From: Pseudopelobacter sp964542535
GTDB taxonomy: Bacteria; Desulfobacterota; Desulfuromonadia; Geobacterales; Pseudopelobacteraceae
NCBI GenBank assembly: GCA_964542535.1
Contig: CAZIUE010000003.1
Coordinates: 207,312 to 271,311, forward strand
Direction: 5' to 3'
Length of the DNA: 64,000 nt
Shown here piece after piece: positions 26,124 to 34,471 of the stretch. A program made the position numbers and the translations under genes. Each line of letters opens with the position of its first letter. Position 1 is the first letter of the stretch. A model generated the notes under the pieces. That model ran no database searches and was not told where the DNA came from. It was given only the letters and a program-made list of their open reading frames with translations.

Positions 26124-26645
26124 ATGATCAGCACGAAGATGTCGGATGCACTGAACAAACACATGAACCTGGAGCTCTATTCGGCCCATCTCTACCTTTC
26201 CATGGCCTCGTGCGCCACCAACATGGGACTCAAGGGAGCGGCCAACTGGTTCACCGTCCAGTATCGCGAGGAAATGACCCATTTCTTCAAGTTCTACGGC
26301 TATCTGATCGAGCAGGGTGAAACCATCAGCCTGACCGCCAGCCAGGCCGTGCCCAACGACTACGCGACACTGCTGGAGATGTTCGAAAAAACCCTGGCCC
26401 ACGAGCAGATGATCACCGCCCGCATCAACGACTTGAGCGAGCAGGCGGTCAAGGAGAAGGATCACGCCACCCGAATATTCCTGCAGTGGTTCGTGACCGA
26501 GCAGATCGAAGAGGAGAACAACGACCGTGACCTGATCGCCAAGCTCAAACTGGTGGGGGACAACGGATACGGCATCCTGATGGTGGATTCGGAGATGGGT
26601 CAACGCGTCTTTGTACCTCCCGCAGGTGTTCCGGTGATGATCTGA
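26124..26645 (+). CDS. ftnA: Non-heme ferritin
   Basis: The 173-residue four-helix-bundle protein stores iron. Ferroxidase-centre residues are visible in NLELYSAHLYLSM (Glu), REEMTHFFKF (Glu and an EExxH-type motif) and WFVTEQIEEE. Length and the C-terminal short helix fit FtnA rather than bacterioferritin, and no heme-ligand methionine of the Bfr type is evident. It stands alone with its own promoter and a strong terminator. Confidence 0.93.
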   Translation: MISTKMSDALNKHMNLELYSAHLYLSMASCATNMGLKGAANWFTVQYREEMTHFFKFYGYLIEQGETISLTASQAVPNDYATLLEMFEKTLAHEQMITARINDLSEQAVKEKDHATRIFLQWFVTEQIEEENNDRDLIAKLKLVGDNGYGILMVDSEMGQRVFVPPAGVPVMI

Positions 26646-26726
26646 CAGGAGAATTTGCTTCCGCGGAGAGGACTGCGCAAAGACGGGAGAGAGCAAGGCA
26701 CGCTGAAAGGATGAAATATAAAACGG

Positions 26727-26756
26727 AAGGGGCACCTGTTTGAACAGGTGCCCCTT
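26727..26756. terminator. Strong bidirectional intrinsic terminator
   Basis: A 12-base perfect stem (AAGGGGCACCTG and its complement) with a 6-base loop lies between the convergent ferritin gene (plus) and tRNA-Leu (minus). It is followed by CATTTTGG on the plus strand and CCGTTTTATATTT on the minus strand. Confidence 0.85.
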
Positions 26757-26761
26757 CATTT

Positions 26762-26848
26762 TGGTGCGGTGGAATGGATTTGAACCATCACGAGGTTGCC
26801 CCCGCCAGCCCCTCAAGCTGGTGCGTCTACCAATTCCGCCACCACCGC
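26762..26848 (-). tRNA. tRNA-Leu (anticodon GAG)
   Basis: The minus strand folds as a class II tRNA of 87 bases including an encoded CCA. The acceptor stem is GCGGTGG with CCACCGC, and the D-arm holds GGTAGAC. The anticodon stem is CCAGC/GCTGG with loop TTGAGGG (anticodon GAG). A long variable arm and a TTCAAATCC T-loop follow. The variable arm and anticodon fit leucine. Confidence 0.95.
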
Positions 26849-26932
26849 AAGCTGATATGAACTACTGTACTCCCCCTCAGCGGAAGAGACGTTGCTTATA
26901 GCACCATCGAGTCGCCATTTCAAGCAAAAAAT

Positions 26933-27298
26933 CTACCTGGACGGCTCCGGAGCAACGGGAGTCGTCTGACCGGGAGCAGACGGCGTTGTCGCCGGAACGG
27001 AGCCGGGCGCCGCGGCCGGCGACGGGGCAGCGGCCTTCACCTTCCCCGCCATGATCGACGACGAGGACGGTTCCCCCGACAGGTAGGCCAGAGTGAGGGA
27101 TGTCAGCATAAAGATCACGGCTGCCGCGGTGGTCAGTTTACTGAGAAAGGTCGTACCTCCGCCGGCTCCGAAAACGGACTGGCTGCCGCCGCTGCCGAAG
27201 GAGGCGCCCATCTCGGCTCCCTTTCCGGACTGGAGCAGGACGACAGCGATCAGAAACAGGCTGACGCCAACATGGAGTATGGTAAGTAAAATCTGCAT
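26933..27298 (-). CDS. secG: Preprotein translocase subunit SecG
   Basis: The 121-residue protein has two membrane segments (about residues 3-24 and 52-72) around the conserved loop LLQSGKGAEMGASFGSGGSQSVFG. A long alanine-, proline- and serine-rich cytoplasmic tail follows. SecG assists SecYEG-driven export. It follows tpiA on the same strand, the usual secG neighbourhood, and tRNA-Leu lies downstream. Confidence 0.94.
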   Translation of the reverse strand: MQILLTILHVGVSLFLIAVVLLQSGKGAEMGASFGSGGSQSVFGAGGGTTFLSKLTTAAAVIFMLTSLTLAYLSGEPSSSSIMAGKVKAAAPSPAAAPGSVPATTPSAPGQTTPVAPEPSR

Positions 27299-27389
27299 TA
27301 ATAACCCCTGCGTAACAAGAATATTTCTTCTACCACAGCGACCTTTCCCTTGTAAAGGAATTCTTCGGCTCCACCCCGGGAGACAGGGT

Positions 27390-28145
27390 TCATCCCCTGA
27401 ATTTCACCATCTCCGCGAAGGAGGCCGCCTCAAGGCTGGCTCCGCCGATCAGAGCGCCGTCGATATCGGGTTGGGCCATGAGCCCCCTGATGTTGTCCGG
27501 CTTGACGCTGCCGCCGTAGAGGATCCGCAGGGAGGCGGCAACCCGGGGACCGACGCCCATGGTGACCAGGTTGCGGATATAGCCGTGCACTTCCTGGGCC
27601 TGTCCGGCCGTGGCGGTCAGGCCGGTACCGATGGCCCACACCGGCTCGTAGGCGATGACCAGGCGGGAGCACTCTTCGGGAGAAAGACCGGCCAGGGCGG
27701 CCGATATCTGGCGTCCCACCACGGTGAAGGTGGCGCGGCGCTCCCGCTCCTCCAGAGTCTCACCGGCGCAGACGATGGCGGCCAGGCCGGCCGCCACCGC
27801 GGCCCGGGCCTTGCGGTTGACGTTCTCGTCGGTCTCGCCGAAGAGCTGGCGCCGCTCCGAATGTCCCACGATCACGTGGCTGCACCCCGCGTCTTTGAGT
27901 AGCGCCGGCGACACTTCGCCGGTGAAGGCGCCCCGCTCTTCCCAGAAGCAGTCCTGGCCGGCCAGGGAGATGGAGGTTCCGGCCAGGGCCGCGGAGACGC
28001 TTCCCAGGGCGGTGAATACCGGCGCGACGACGATGTCCACCCCGGTGGTTTCCGCCACCAGCGGCTTCAGTTCCTCCACCATGGCCAGGGATTCGGCAAT
28101 GGTCTTGTGCAGCTTCCAGTTTCCCGCGATCAGCGGTCTGCGCAT
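27390..28145 (-). CDS. tpiA: Triosephosphate isomerase
   Basis: The 251-residue TIM-barrel enzyme has the N-terminal RRPLIAGNWKLHKT (catalytic Lys), the catalytic His in VIGHSERR, the catalytic Glu in IAYEPVWAIGTG, and the phosphate loop GGSVKPDN. It lies 9 bases after pgk and before secG, so pgk-tpiA-secG form one unit of glycolysis/gluconeogenesis plus secretion. Confidence 0.96.
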   Translation of the reverse strand: MRRPLIAGNWKLHKTIAESLAMVEELKPLVAETTGVDIVVAPVFTALGSVSAALAGTSISLAGQDCFWEERGAFTGEVSPALLKDAGCSHVIVGHSERRQLFGETDENVNRKARAAVAAGLAAIVCAGETLEERERRATFTVVGRQISAALAGLSPEECSRLVIAYEPVWAIGTGLTATAGQAQEVHGYIRNLVTMGVGPRVAASLRILYGGSVKPDNIRGLMAQPDIDGALIGGASLEAASFAEMVKFRG

Positions 28146-28154
28146 GGTATCCCC

Positions 28155-29354
28155 CTATTTCTTGACCTTGATGTCCAGCGCCTTCACGCCGGGCAGGATC
28201 TTCCCTTCCAGCAGCTCCAGGAACGCGCCGCCGCCGGTGGAGATGTAGCTGACCTTGCTGTCAACCCCTGCCTTGCGCACGGCGGCATCGGTGTCGCCGC
28301 CACCGATGATGGTGGTGGCAAAAGCGCTCCCCACCGCCTCGGCCACGGCAAAGGTGCCGCGGGCAAAGGCGTCCATCTCGAAGACCCCCATGGGGCCGTT
28401 CCAGATGACCGTCTTGGCGTCGCGCAGGGTCTCGGCGAACAGCGTGGCCGAGGCGGGTCCGATGTCCAGTCCAAGCCACCCCTCGGGGATCTCCTGAACG
28501 GTGGTGATAAAACTGGTGGCAGTGGGCTCGAAGGCGTTGGCCACGACACAGTCCACCGGCAGGTAGAACATGATCCCCTTCTTCCGGGCCTTGTCCATGA
28601 TCTTCTTGGCCGTGGGAAGCAGTTCATCCTCGACCTTGGAGGCGCCCACCGAATACCCCATGGACTTGAGGAAGGTGAAGGCCATGCCGCCGCCGATCAC
28701 CACCTTGTCCACCTTGTTCATCAGTTTTTCCAGCACCTCCAGCTTGCCGGACACCTTGGCGCCCCCCAGGATGGCCACCAGGGGGCGCACCGGGTTCTGC
28801 ATGGCCTTGTCGAAGAAGGTCATCTCGTTGCGCATGAGGAAGCCGGCCACCACGGTGGGAATCACCCGGGTAATCGCCTCCACCGAGGCATGGGCCCGGT
28901 GGGAGACGGCAAAGGCGTCGTTGACGTATACCTGGCAGTCGTTGGCCAGCTGCTGGGCGAACTGGGGATCGTTCTTCTCCTCGCCGGCATAGAAGCGCAC
29001 GTTCTCCAGCATCAGCACCTCGCCCGACTTCATGGCCTCGATGTCGCGCCTGACCTCCTCGCCGAAACAATCCGTCGCCTGTTTGACCTTCCTTCCCAAA
29101 AGTTCCGACAGGCGCCGGGCAGCCGGAGCCATGCTGTACGTGTCGTTTTTCTCTCCCTTGGGTCGCCCCAGGTGGGAGGCCAGGATCACCCTGGCGCCCT
29201 GCTCCACGGCATACCTGATGGTCGGCAGGGCACCGGTGATGCGGGTGTCTTCGGTAATGTTCCCCTTGGCGTCCTGGGGCACGTTGAAATCGACGCGGAT
29301 AAACACCCGCTTATCCTTCAGGTCGGCAAGTTGGTCGATGTAGCGAATCGGCAT
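28155..29354 (-). CDS. pgk: Phosphoglycerate kinase
   Basis: The enzyme has 399 residues from the ATG at 29354, which has AAGGAGGAG 5 bases upstream. Motifs include RVFIRVDFNVPQD, SHLGRPKG, the hinge GGAKVSGKLEVLE, and the nucleotide-site GGGDTDAAV. Normally gapA sits directly upstream; here only a gapA remnant remains. Confidence 0.96.
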   Translation of the reverse strand: MPIRYIDQLADLKDKRVFIRVDFNVPQDAKGNITEDTRITGALPTIRYAVEQGARVILASHLGRPKGEKNDTYSMAPAARRLSELLGRKVKQATDCFGEEVRRDIEAMKSGEVLMLENVRFYAGEEKNDPQFAQQLANDCQVYVNDAFAVSHRAHASVEAITRVIPTVVAGFLMRNEMTFFDKAMQNPVRPLVAILGGAKVSGKLEVLEKLMNKVDKVVIGGGMAFTFLKSMGYSVGASKVEDELLPTAKKIMDKARKKGIMFYLPVDCVVANAFEPTATSFITTVQEIPEGWLGLDIGPASATLFAETLRDAKTVIWNGPMGVFEMDAFARGTFAVAEAVGSAFATTIIGGGDTDAAVRKAGVDSKVSYISTGGGAFLELLEGKILPGVKALDIKVKK

Positions 29355-29426
29355 AGGGACTCCTCCTTGGGGCATGGAATGAAATGGCGCAAAAAGAGGG
29401 GGAAAGCAGACCCTCCCCCTCGCATA

Positions 29427-29551
29427 TCAAGTCACAAGCGGCTGGTTAATCGTCGCGACCAGCGTGAGCAGGTCGATCAGGCGACGGGCGGCACCGGTCT
29501 CCGGGAGATGACCTTGACCATGCCGTCACCGGTCACCCGGCTGCCGGGGCG
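29427..29551 (-). pseudogene. Remnant of the 3' end of a glyceraldehyde-3-phosphate dehydrogenase gene
   Basis: Reading the minus strand, one frame gives SRVTGDGMVKVIS and another gives ARRLIDLLTLVA then a stop. In GAPDH these two blocks flank the invariant WYDNEWGYS near the C-terminus, which is missing here together with a frame change. Everything upstream in the gene is absent. The fragment is directly followed by pgk, its usual neighbour, and preceded by a good promoter 30 bases away. This fits an internal deletion of gapA. Confidence 0.6.
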
Positions 29552-29580
29552 TTACCCACCATCAAGCCGAAACCTTGAAG

Positions 29581-29608
29581 ATAATAAAACATAAATAAAA
29601 ATCGTCAA
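29581..29608 (-). promoter_or_regulatory. Sigma-70 promoter upstream of the gapA remnant and pgk
   Basis: On the minus strand TTGACG (29608-29603) and TATTAT (29586-29581) are separated by 16 A+T-rich bases. It would drive pgk-tpiA-secG with an untranslated leader of about 220 bases that includes the gapA remnant. The rest of the 364-base gap between pgk and acnB holds no gene. Confidence 0.6.
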
Positions 29609-29718
29609 CCAGATTCATACCGACTTCATCGGAGCGCCCCCCCCCGGAATCACCATACCGGCTGCTCAGCGGGAACGCCGGCTGCTTTCCCCCCTCCACG
29701 ACGATCGGAAACCTCTCC

Positions 29719-32253
29719 CTACCCCGCAGGTTCCAGATCAAAGCGCAGGTCGCGGTAGATCCGCTCCCGGTGAGGCTCGATCCGTTCCCGGTACCTCTCC
29801 AGATACTCCTCCGGCGTGGGGATTCTCCCCAGCAGCGCCACCACGGCCGCCAGCTCGGCCGACCCCAGGAAGACCCGGGCGCCCCTGCCCATGCGATCAT
29901 CGAAGTTCCTGGTGGAGGTGGAGAACACGGTCACGCCGTCCGGAACCCGGGCCTGGTTTCCCATGCAGAGGGAGCATCCGGGCAGCTCCACCCGCGCCCC
30001 CACCGCGCTGAAAACCTGAAACAGCCCCTCGTCGCGCAACCGGCGTTCGTCCATACGGGTGGGGGGGCAGAGCCAGATGCGTACCCGGGGATTGAACCCC
30101 TGGCCGCGCCAGATCTCGGCCGCGGCACGGAAATGGCCGATACTGGCCATGCAGGAGCCGATGAACACGTCCTGGACTTCCGTTCCGGCCACCTGGGAGA
30201 GCAGCCTGACATCGTCGGGATCGTTGGGACAGGCCAGGATCGGCTCCCTGATCTCCGACAGGTCGATGGAGAGCCGGGCAGCATAGTCGGCGTGCCCGTC
30301 CCTGCGCAACAGGCACGGTTTCTCCAGCCAGGCTTCCACCTCGCGAATGCGGCGCTCCAGGGCAGCGGCGCTCTGGTATCCTTCGGCCAGCATCGTCTTC
30401 ATCAGCGCCAGGTTGGAGCGCAGGAACTCGGCCACACGCTCCTCCGAGAGCTGGATGCAGGCTGCGGCGGCGGAACGTTCAGCGGCCGAATCGGTCAGCT
30501 CGAAGGCCTGTTCCACCGTCAGATCGGCAAGCCCCTCCATCTCCAGGATACGGCCGTTGAAGACGTTGACTTTGTTCTGCTTGGGCACGGTGAGCACTCC
30601 CTCCCGGATGGCCTGATGGGGGATGGCGTTCACCAGGTCGCGCAGGGTGATGCCGCTGTTCAGTCCCCCCGTGAAACTGACCAGCACCGATTCGGGCATA
30701 TCCAGGGGCATGAAGCCCATGGCAGCGGCAAAGGCCACCAACCCGGAGCCGGCAGGGAAGGAGATGCCCAGGGGAAAACGGGTATGGGAGTCGCCGCCGG
30801 TGCCGACCCGGTCCGGCAGCAGGAGCCGGTTCAGCCAGGAATGAATCACGCCGTCGCCAGGGCGCAGGGAGAGCCCCCCCCGCTGGGTGATGAAGGGGGG
30901 GAGGATCTGTTGCATCCTAACGTCCGCCGGCTTGGGATAGGCGGCAGTGTGGCAGAATGACTGCATCACCAGGGGGGCCTGGAAATGGAGGCAGGCCAGT
31001 TCCTTCAGCTCGTCGGCGGTCATGGGACCGGTGGTATCCTGGCTCCCCACGGTGGTCATGGCCGGCTGGCAGGCCGTACCGGGGAGCACCCCCCTGACCC
31101 CGCAGGCAGCGCCCACCAGTTTCTGGGCCAGGGTGTACCCCTGGTCCGGCGTCGGCGCCGGGTTATCCGGGGGAATGAACAGCGTGGAGGGGGGGAGCCC
31201 CAGGAAAGAGCGGGCCTTCTCCGTCAGGGCACGGCCGATGATCAGCGGGATGCGTCCGCCGGCCCGGTACTCGTCCCCCAGGGTGACCGGGGACAGGGAA
31301 AAGGTGGAGAGGACGGTGGAGTCGTCACCGCCGCGGATCTCTCCCCGGACCGTATCCACGACGATAAGGTCACCGGTGGAAAGCGGGCCGACGTCGGCCC
31401 TGATGGGCAGGGCACCGGAATCCTGGGCGGTGGTGAAGAAGATCGGAGCGATGGCGCCGCCGATGATCACCCCCCCTCCCCGCTTGTTGGGCACCCCGGG
31501 GATGTCGTCACCGATGGCCCAGAGCAGGCTGTTGCAGGCGGATTTCCGGGAAGAGCCGGTGCCGATCACGTCTCCCGCGAATGCCACCCGATACCCCTGC
31601 GCGCGGAAGGAGGCCATGGTGGCCAGGCCATCGGGAAAGCGGCTCCTGCCCATGGCCAGGGCGTGCAGGGGGATGTCAGGGCGGCTCCAGGCGTCGCCGG
31701 CCGGAGAGAAGTCGTCGGTGTTGATCTCTCCCTCGACCTTGTAGACCTTGAGTCTGATGGTCTCGGGCAGGGGAGCGCGGCCGGTAAACCATTCCCCATC
31801 AGCCCAGGAGCGCATCACCCGGCAGGCGGCCCGGTTTCCCCGGTCAGCCAGGTCGGCCAGTTGGTCGAAGGATCCGTACACCAACGTGATGCGGCAGAGC
31901 CGGGAAGCTGCCTCATCCGCCAGCTCCGGATTCTCCAGGGCCGCCACCAGGGGGGCCAGGTTGTAGCCCCCCCCCATGCCGCCCAGGATGTGAACGGCGT
32001 TCGCGGGCGAAAGCAGCGGCGAATGTACGGCGCCGCTCAGAATACCGGCCAGAAACTCCGCCTTCACCCGCGCCGCCGGGTCGACCCCCGGAGGCACGCG
32101 TTCGGCCAGCAGGGTCAGGAGGAACCGCTCCCGCCCGGGCGGTGGAGCGACCAGGAGGGCGCAGAGCGCGGCTGCCTGCTCCGCCGACAGGGGAAGCGGC
32201 GGAATGCCGAGCCGTGCCCGCTCCTGTTCATGTTCCAGGTACGCGTCGATCAT
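29719..32253 (-). CDS. acnB: Aconitate hydratase B
   Basis: The enzyme has 844 residues from the ATG at 32253 (AGGAGG 8 bases upstream). It has the AcnB order: N-terminal HEAT-like domain (MIDAYLEHEQERARLGIPPLPL), then the swivel domain with GTGSSRKSACNSLLWAIG near residue 230, then the catalytic domains. Iron-sulphur cysteines are in FIGSCMASIGH and PGCSLCMGNQA. It interconverts citrate and isocitrate in the TCA cycle. The longer frame to 32448 runs into the next gene and lacks a ribosome site. Confidence 0.95.
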   Translation of the reverse strand: MIDAYLEHEQERARLGIPPLPLSAEQAAALCALLVAPPPGRERFLLTLLAERVPPGVDPAARVKAEFLAGILSGAVHSPLLSPANAVHILGGMGGGYNLAPLVAALENPELADEAASRLCRITLVYGSFDQLADLADRGNRAACRVMRSWADGEWFTGRAPLPETIRLKVYKVEGEINTDDFSPAGDAWSRPDIPLHALAMGRSRFPDGLATMASFRAQGYRVAFAGDVIGTGSSRKSACNSLLWAIGDDIPGVPNKRGGGVIIGGAIAPIFFTTAQDSGALPIRADVGPLSTGDLIVVDTVRGEIRGGDDSTVLSTFSLSPVTLGDEYRAGGRIPLIIGRALTEKARSFLGLPPSTLFIPPDNPAPTPDQGYTLAQKLVGAACGVRGVLPGTACQPAMTTVGSQDTTGPMTADELKELACLHFQAPLVMQSFCHTAAYPKPADVRMQQILPPFITQRGGLSLRPGDGVIHSWLNRLLLPDRVGTGGDSHTRFPLGISFPAGSGLVAFAAAMGFMPLDMPESVLVSFTGGLNSGITLRDLVNAIPHQAIREGVLTVPKQNKVNVFNGRILEMEGLADLTVEQAFELTDSAAERSAAAACIQLSEERVAEFLRSNLALMKTMLAEGYQSAAALERRIREVEAWLEKPCLLRRDGHADYAARLSIDLSEIREPILACPNDPDDVRLLSQVAGTEVQDVFIGSCMASIGHFRAAAEIWRGQGFNPRVRIWLCPPTRMDERRLRDEGLFQVFSAVGARVELPGCSLCMGNQARVPDGVTVFSTSTRNFDDRMGRGARVFLGSAELAAVVALLGRIPTPEEYLERYRERIEPHRERIYRDLRFDLEPAG

Positions 32254-32300
32254 GGTGTGCCTCCTGACAGAGGAAGGGAAATACATCCCGCAAGGGCGGT

Positions 32301-33104
32301 TCAGGCAACCAGCACCGCGGCGTATCCCACCACCTGGCTGTTGTCGCCGGTCACGTCGCCGCTGGTGGCGTAGGCCAGGAGTTGGGCTTCGGCCGCTCCC
32401 AGTTCCTTGGCTGCCACCAGCATAACCGCCGCGGCCACGGCCCCGCACATGCTGATCCCCTCGGAGCGGCAGACCTGGAGTAGCCCCCGGGGGTCCAGGG
32501 CCAGCACCCGCTCCAGGGCCAGGTTGTCCTTCCGGTGGGCCGAGGCGGCAGATTCGTAGTGGGTCATGTCGGAGCTGGCCACGATCAGGACATCATCCCC
32601 GTACGCGCGGATCGCCGTCGCGATGCCCCGTCCGATCTGTTCCAGGAGGCCGAAGTCTCCATGACCCAGGCAGAGGGCGGAACAGGAGATGTCGGAACGC
32701 AGGACCTGAAGAAAGGGGAGCTGCACTTCCAGGGAGTGCTCGAAGCGGTGGGCAAGAGCATCGAGGTGGACCAGGGGCGCATGGGTTATGATCAGGTCGT
32801 TCAGCCGGTCGTTGATGCCGACCGGACCCAGAGGGGTCAGCCACCGGCCGGGGGGAGCGAGGGCTGCCGGGTCTCCGTTGCCGTGGTGGTTGGGGCCGAT
32901 CACCAGCGCGGTGGCCGGCACCTGGATGGCGCCAAAGGCCTGGCCGGCGATGGCGCCGGAGTAGACGTACCCGGCATGGGGGGCGATGACTCCCAGGGCA
33001 CGTTTCTTCTCCTTCCCGCAAGGGATCAGTTGTCCCAGTTCATTCCTCAACTGTTCCGGGCTCGCGGGATAGAACTGACCTGCCACGATCGGTTGACGTT
33101 GCAT
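32301..33104 (-). CDS. amrB: MEMO/AmrB family protein
   Basis: The 267-residue protein is of the MEMO family (AmmeMemoRadiSam system protein B). Hallmarks are the N-terminal QPIVAGQFYPASPEQL, GVIAPHAGYVYSGAIAGQAF, VIGPNHHGNG with clustered histidines, HRFEHSLEVQLPFL, and VASSDMTHYESA. These form a putative metal site related to extradiol dioxygenases. In many genomes it is encoded with AMMECR1 and a radical SAM protein; neither is present here. Its function in bacteria is not settled. Confidence 0.88.
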   Translation of the reverse strand: MQRQPIVAGQFYPASPEQLRNELGQLIPCGKEKKRALGVIAPHAGYVYSGAIAGQAFGAIQVPATALVIGPNHHGNGDPAALAPPGRWLTPLGPVGINDRLNDLIITHAPLVHLDALAHRFEHSLEVQLPFLQVLRSDISCSALCLGHGDFGLLEQIGRGIATAIRAYGDDVLIVASSDMTHYESAASAHRKDNLALERVLALDPRGLLQVCRSEGISMCGAVAAAVMLVAAKELGAAEAQLLAYATSGDVTGDNSQVVGYAAVLVA

Positions 33105-33181
33105 GCTCCACCTCCTGACAAGCGGATTCTGAACCGAAATGACACCCCAGTGGACCGTTTCGTAACTATGTTTACAATTTT

Positions 33182-33253
33182 CCGTTCAGCCTGAGCTTGT
33201 CGAAGGCCTGTGTTTACAAGGCGATAACGGTTCGACAAGCTCACCGTGAACGG
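33182..33253. repeat. Inverted repeat of the TTCGACAAGCTCA family
   Basis: Two 23-base arms (33182-33204 and 33231-33253) are complementary at 20 of 23 positions and separated by 26 bases. The arms read TTCGACAAGCTCA...TGAACGG. This is a widespread dispersed element type in proteobacteria. A single related arm is seen inside cobN. No gene lies in the 264-base gap. Confidence 0.75.
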
Positions 33254-33368
33254 TAATGGTTTTATCGAAACGGCCTCCTAATCCATGCCGCGGGGACGGT
33301 AGCCCTGCCGACGGACCTGTTCAGGCCACTGCCCGTTCTCCGCGGAGGACGAACCGGCCGCGGGACGT

Positions 33369-33989
33369 TCAGTGCCCAAGGTCTTCCCCCAGTTCCAGGG
33401 AGGCCTGGGTCGCGGTTGGGGCAGTGCCGTCCCCTCCCAGCAACAGCTCCTCCTGCCGTTCGAACAGGGGCACGTCATCCAGGGCCTGGATCTCCTTCAG
33501 GGTGGGCAGACTCTTCAGGTCCTTGAGGCCGAAGACTTCCAGGAACTCCCGGGAGGTGCCGTAGATCAGGGGACGACCGGGGATATCCTTCTTCCCCATG
33601 ATGCGGATCAGCCTGCGCTCCAGCAGGGTCCGCAGCACGCCGCCGCAGTCCACCCCCCGCAGGTACTCAACCTCGGCCCTGGTCACCGGCTGGCGGTAAG
33701 CCACGATGGCCAGGGTTTCCAGGGACGAGGGGGAAAAACGGGCCGCCTTCGACCTGACCGTGCGCGCCACGTACTGCTGCAGGGACGGCGGCGTACGGAA
33801 CTGCCAGCCTCCCGCGACGTTCACCAGCTGGATACCGCCGCGCCGCTCCTCGTGCAGTGCCACCAGGTCACGCAGACTCTCCCTGATGGCGTCCCGATCG
33901 TATTCGGGCAGCAGGTCACAGAGCCTGTCCAGGGAGAGGGGCACGTCCGCGCCGAAGATGACGCTTTCCACGATTGCCGACAGCTGCAT
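33369..33989 (-). CDS. scpB: Segregation and condensation protein B
   Basis: The 206-residue protein has the two winged-helix domains of ScpB: VESVIFGADVPLSLDRL at the start and SLETLAIVAYRQPVTRAEVEYLRGVDCGGVLRTLLERRLI in the middle. It then has the GRPLIYGTSREFLEVFGL motif. It works with ScpA and SMC in chromosome condensation. It is separated from scpA by mscL; the three genes are closely spaced and cotranscribed. Confidence 0.95.
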   Translation of the reverse strand: MQLSAIVESVIFGADVPLSLDRLCDLLPEYDRDAIRESLRDLVALHEERRGGIQLVNVAGGWQFRTPPSLQQYVARTVRSKAARFSPSSLETLAIVAYRQPVTRAEVEYLRGVDCGGVLRTLLERRLIRIMGKKDIPGRPLIYGTSREFLEVFGLKDLKSLPTLKEIQALDDVPLFERQEELLLGGDGTAPTATQASLELGEDLGH

Positions 33990-34031
33990 CAGCTCCGCCC
34001 CCTCCGTCGATACCCAGGCAACGACCGCCCC

Positions 34032-34469
34032 TTACTTCAGATTCGAGGTGCAGTTCGGACAGCGGCTGGCCTGCAGCGGAATGGACGAGCAGCAGAAGGG
34101 GCAGGTCTTGCTGTCGGGCGCCGCAACAGGAGCCGGAGCCTCCTTCTTCATGCGGTTGATCTGCTTGACCATCAGGAAGACCACGAAGGCCATGATCAGG
34201 AAATCGACGATCGTGCTGATGAAGATGCCGTAGTTCAGGGTTGCCGCCCCGGCCTTCCTGGCTTCGGCCAGGGTCGCGTACTCGGTGCCGGACAGGTTGA
34301 TGAACAGGGAGGTGAAATCCATCTTGCCCATGATCATGCCCACAGGCGGCATGATCACGTCTTTCACCAGCGAATCGACGATCTTGCCGAACGCACCGCC
34401 GATGATGATACCGATAGCCAGATCGATCACGTTACCCCTGATGGCGAATTCCTTGAACTCCTTCAACAT
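34032..34469 (-). CDS. mscL: Large-conductance mechanosensitive channel with C-terminal zinc ribbon
   Basis: The 145-residue protein starts MLKEFKEFAIRGNVIDLAIGIIIGGAFGKIVDSLV, the classic MscL first helix, followed by a periplasmic loop and a second membrane helix (about residues 72-95). The C-terminus then carries CPFC...CPNC, a four-cysteine zinc-ribbon-like tail absent from Escherichia coli MscL. It opens under membrane tension to release solutes. The ATG at 34469 has GAGGAG upstream and lies 2 bases after the scpA stop. It therefore interrupts the usual scpA-scpB pair. Confidence 0.92.
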   Translation of the reverse strand: MLKEFKEFAIRGNVIDLAIGIIIGGAFGKIVDSLVKDVIMPPVGMIMGKMDFTSLFINLSGTEYATLAEARKAGAATLNYGIFISTIVDFLIMAFVVFLMVKQINRMKKEAPAPVAAPDSKTCPFCCSSIPLQASRCPNCTSNLK

Positions 34470-34471
34470 GG

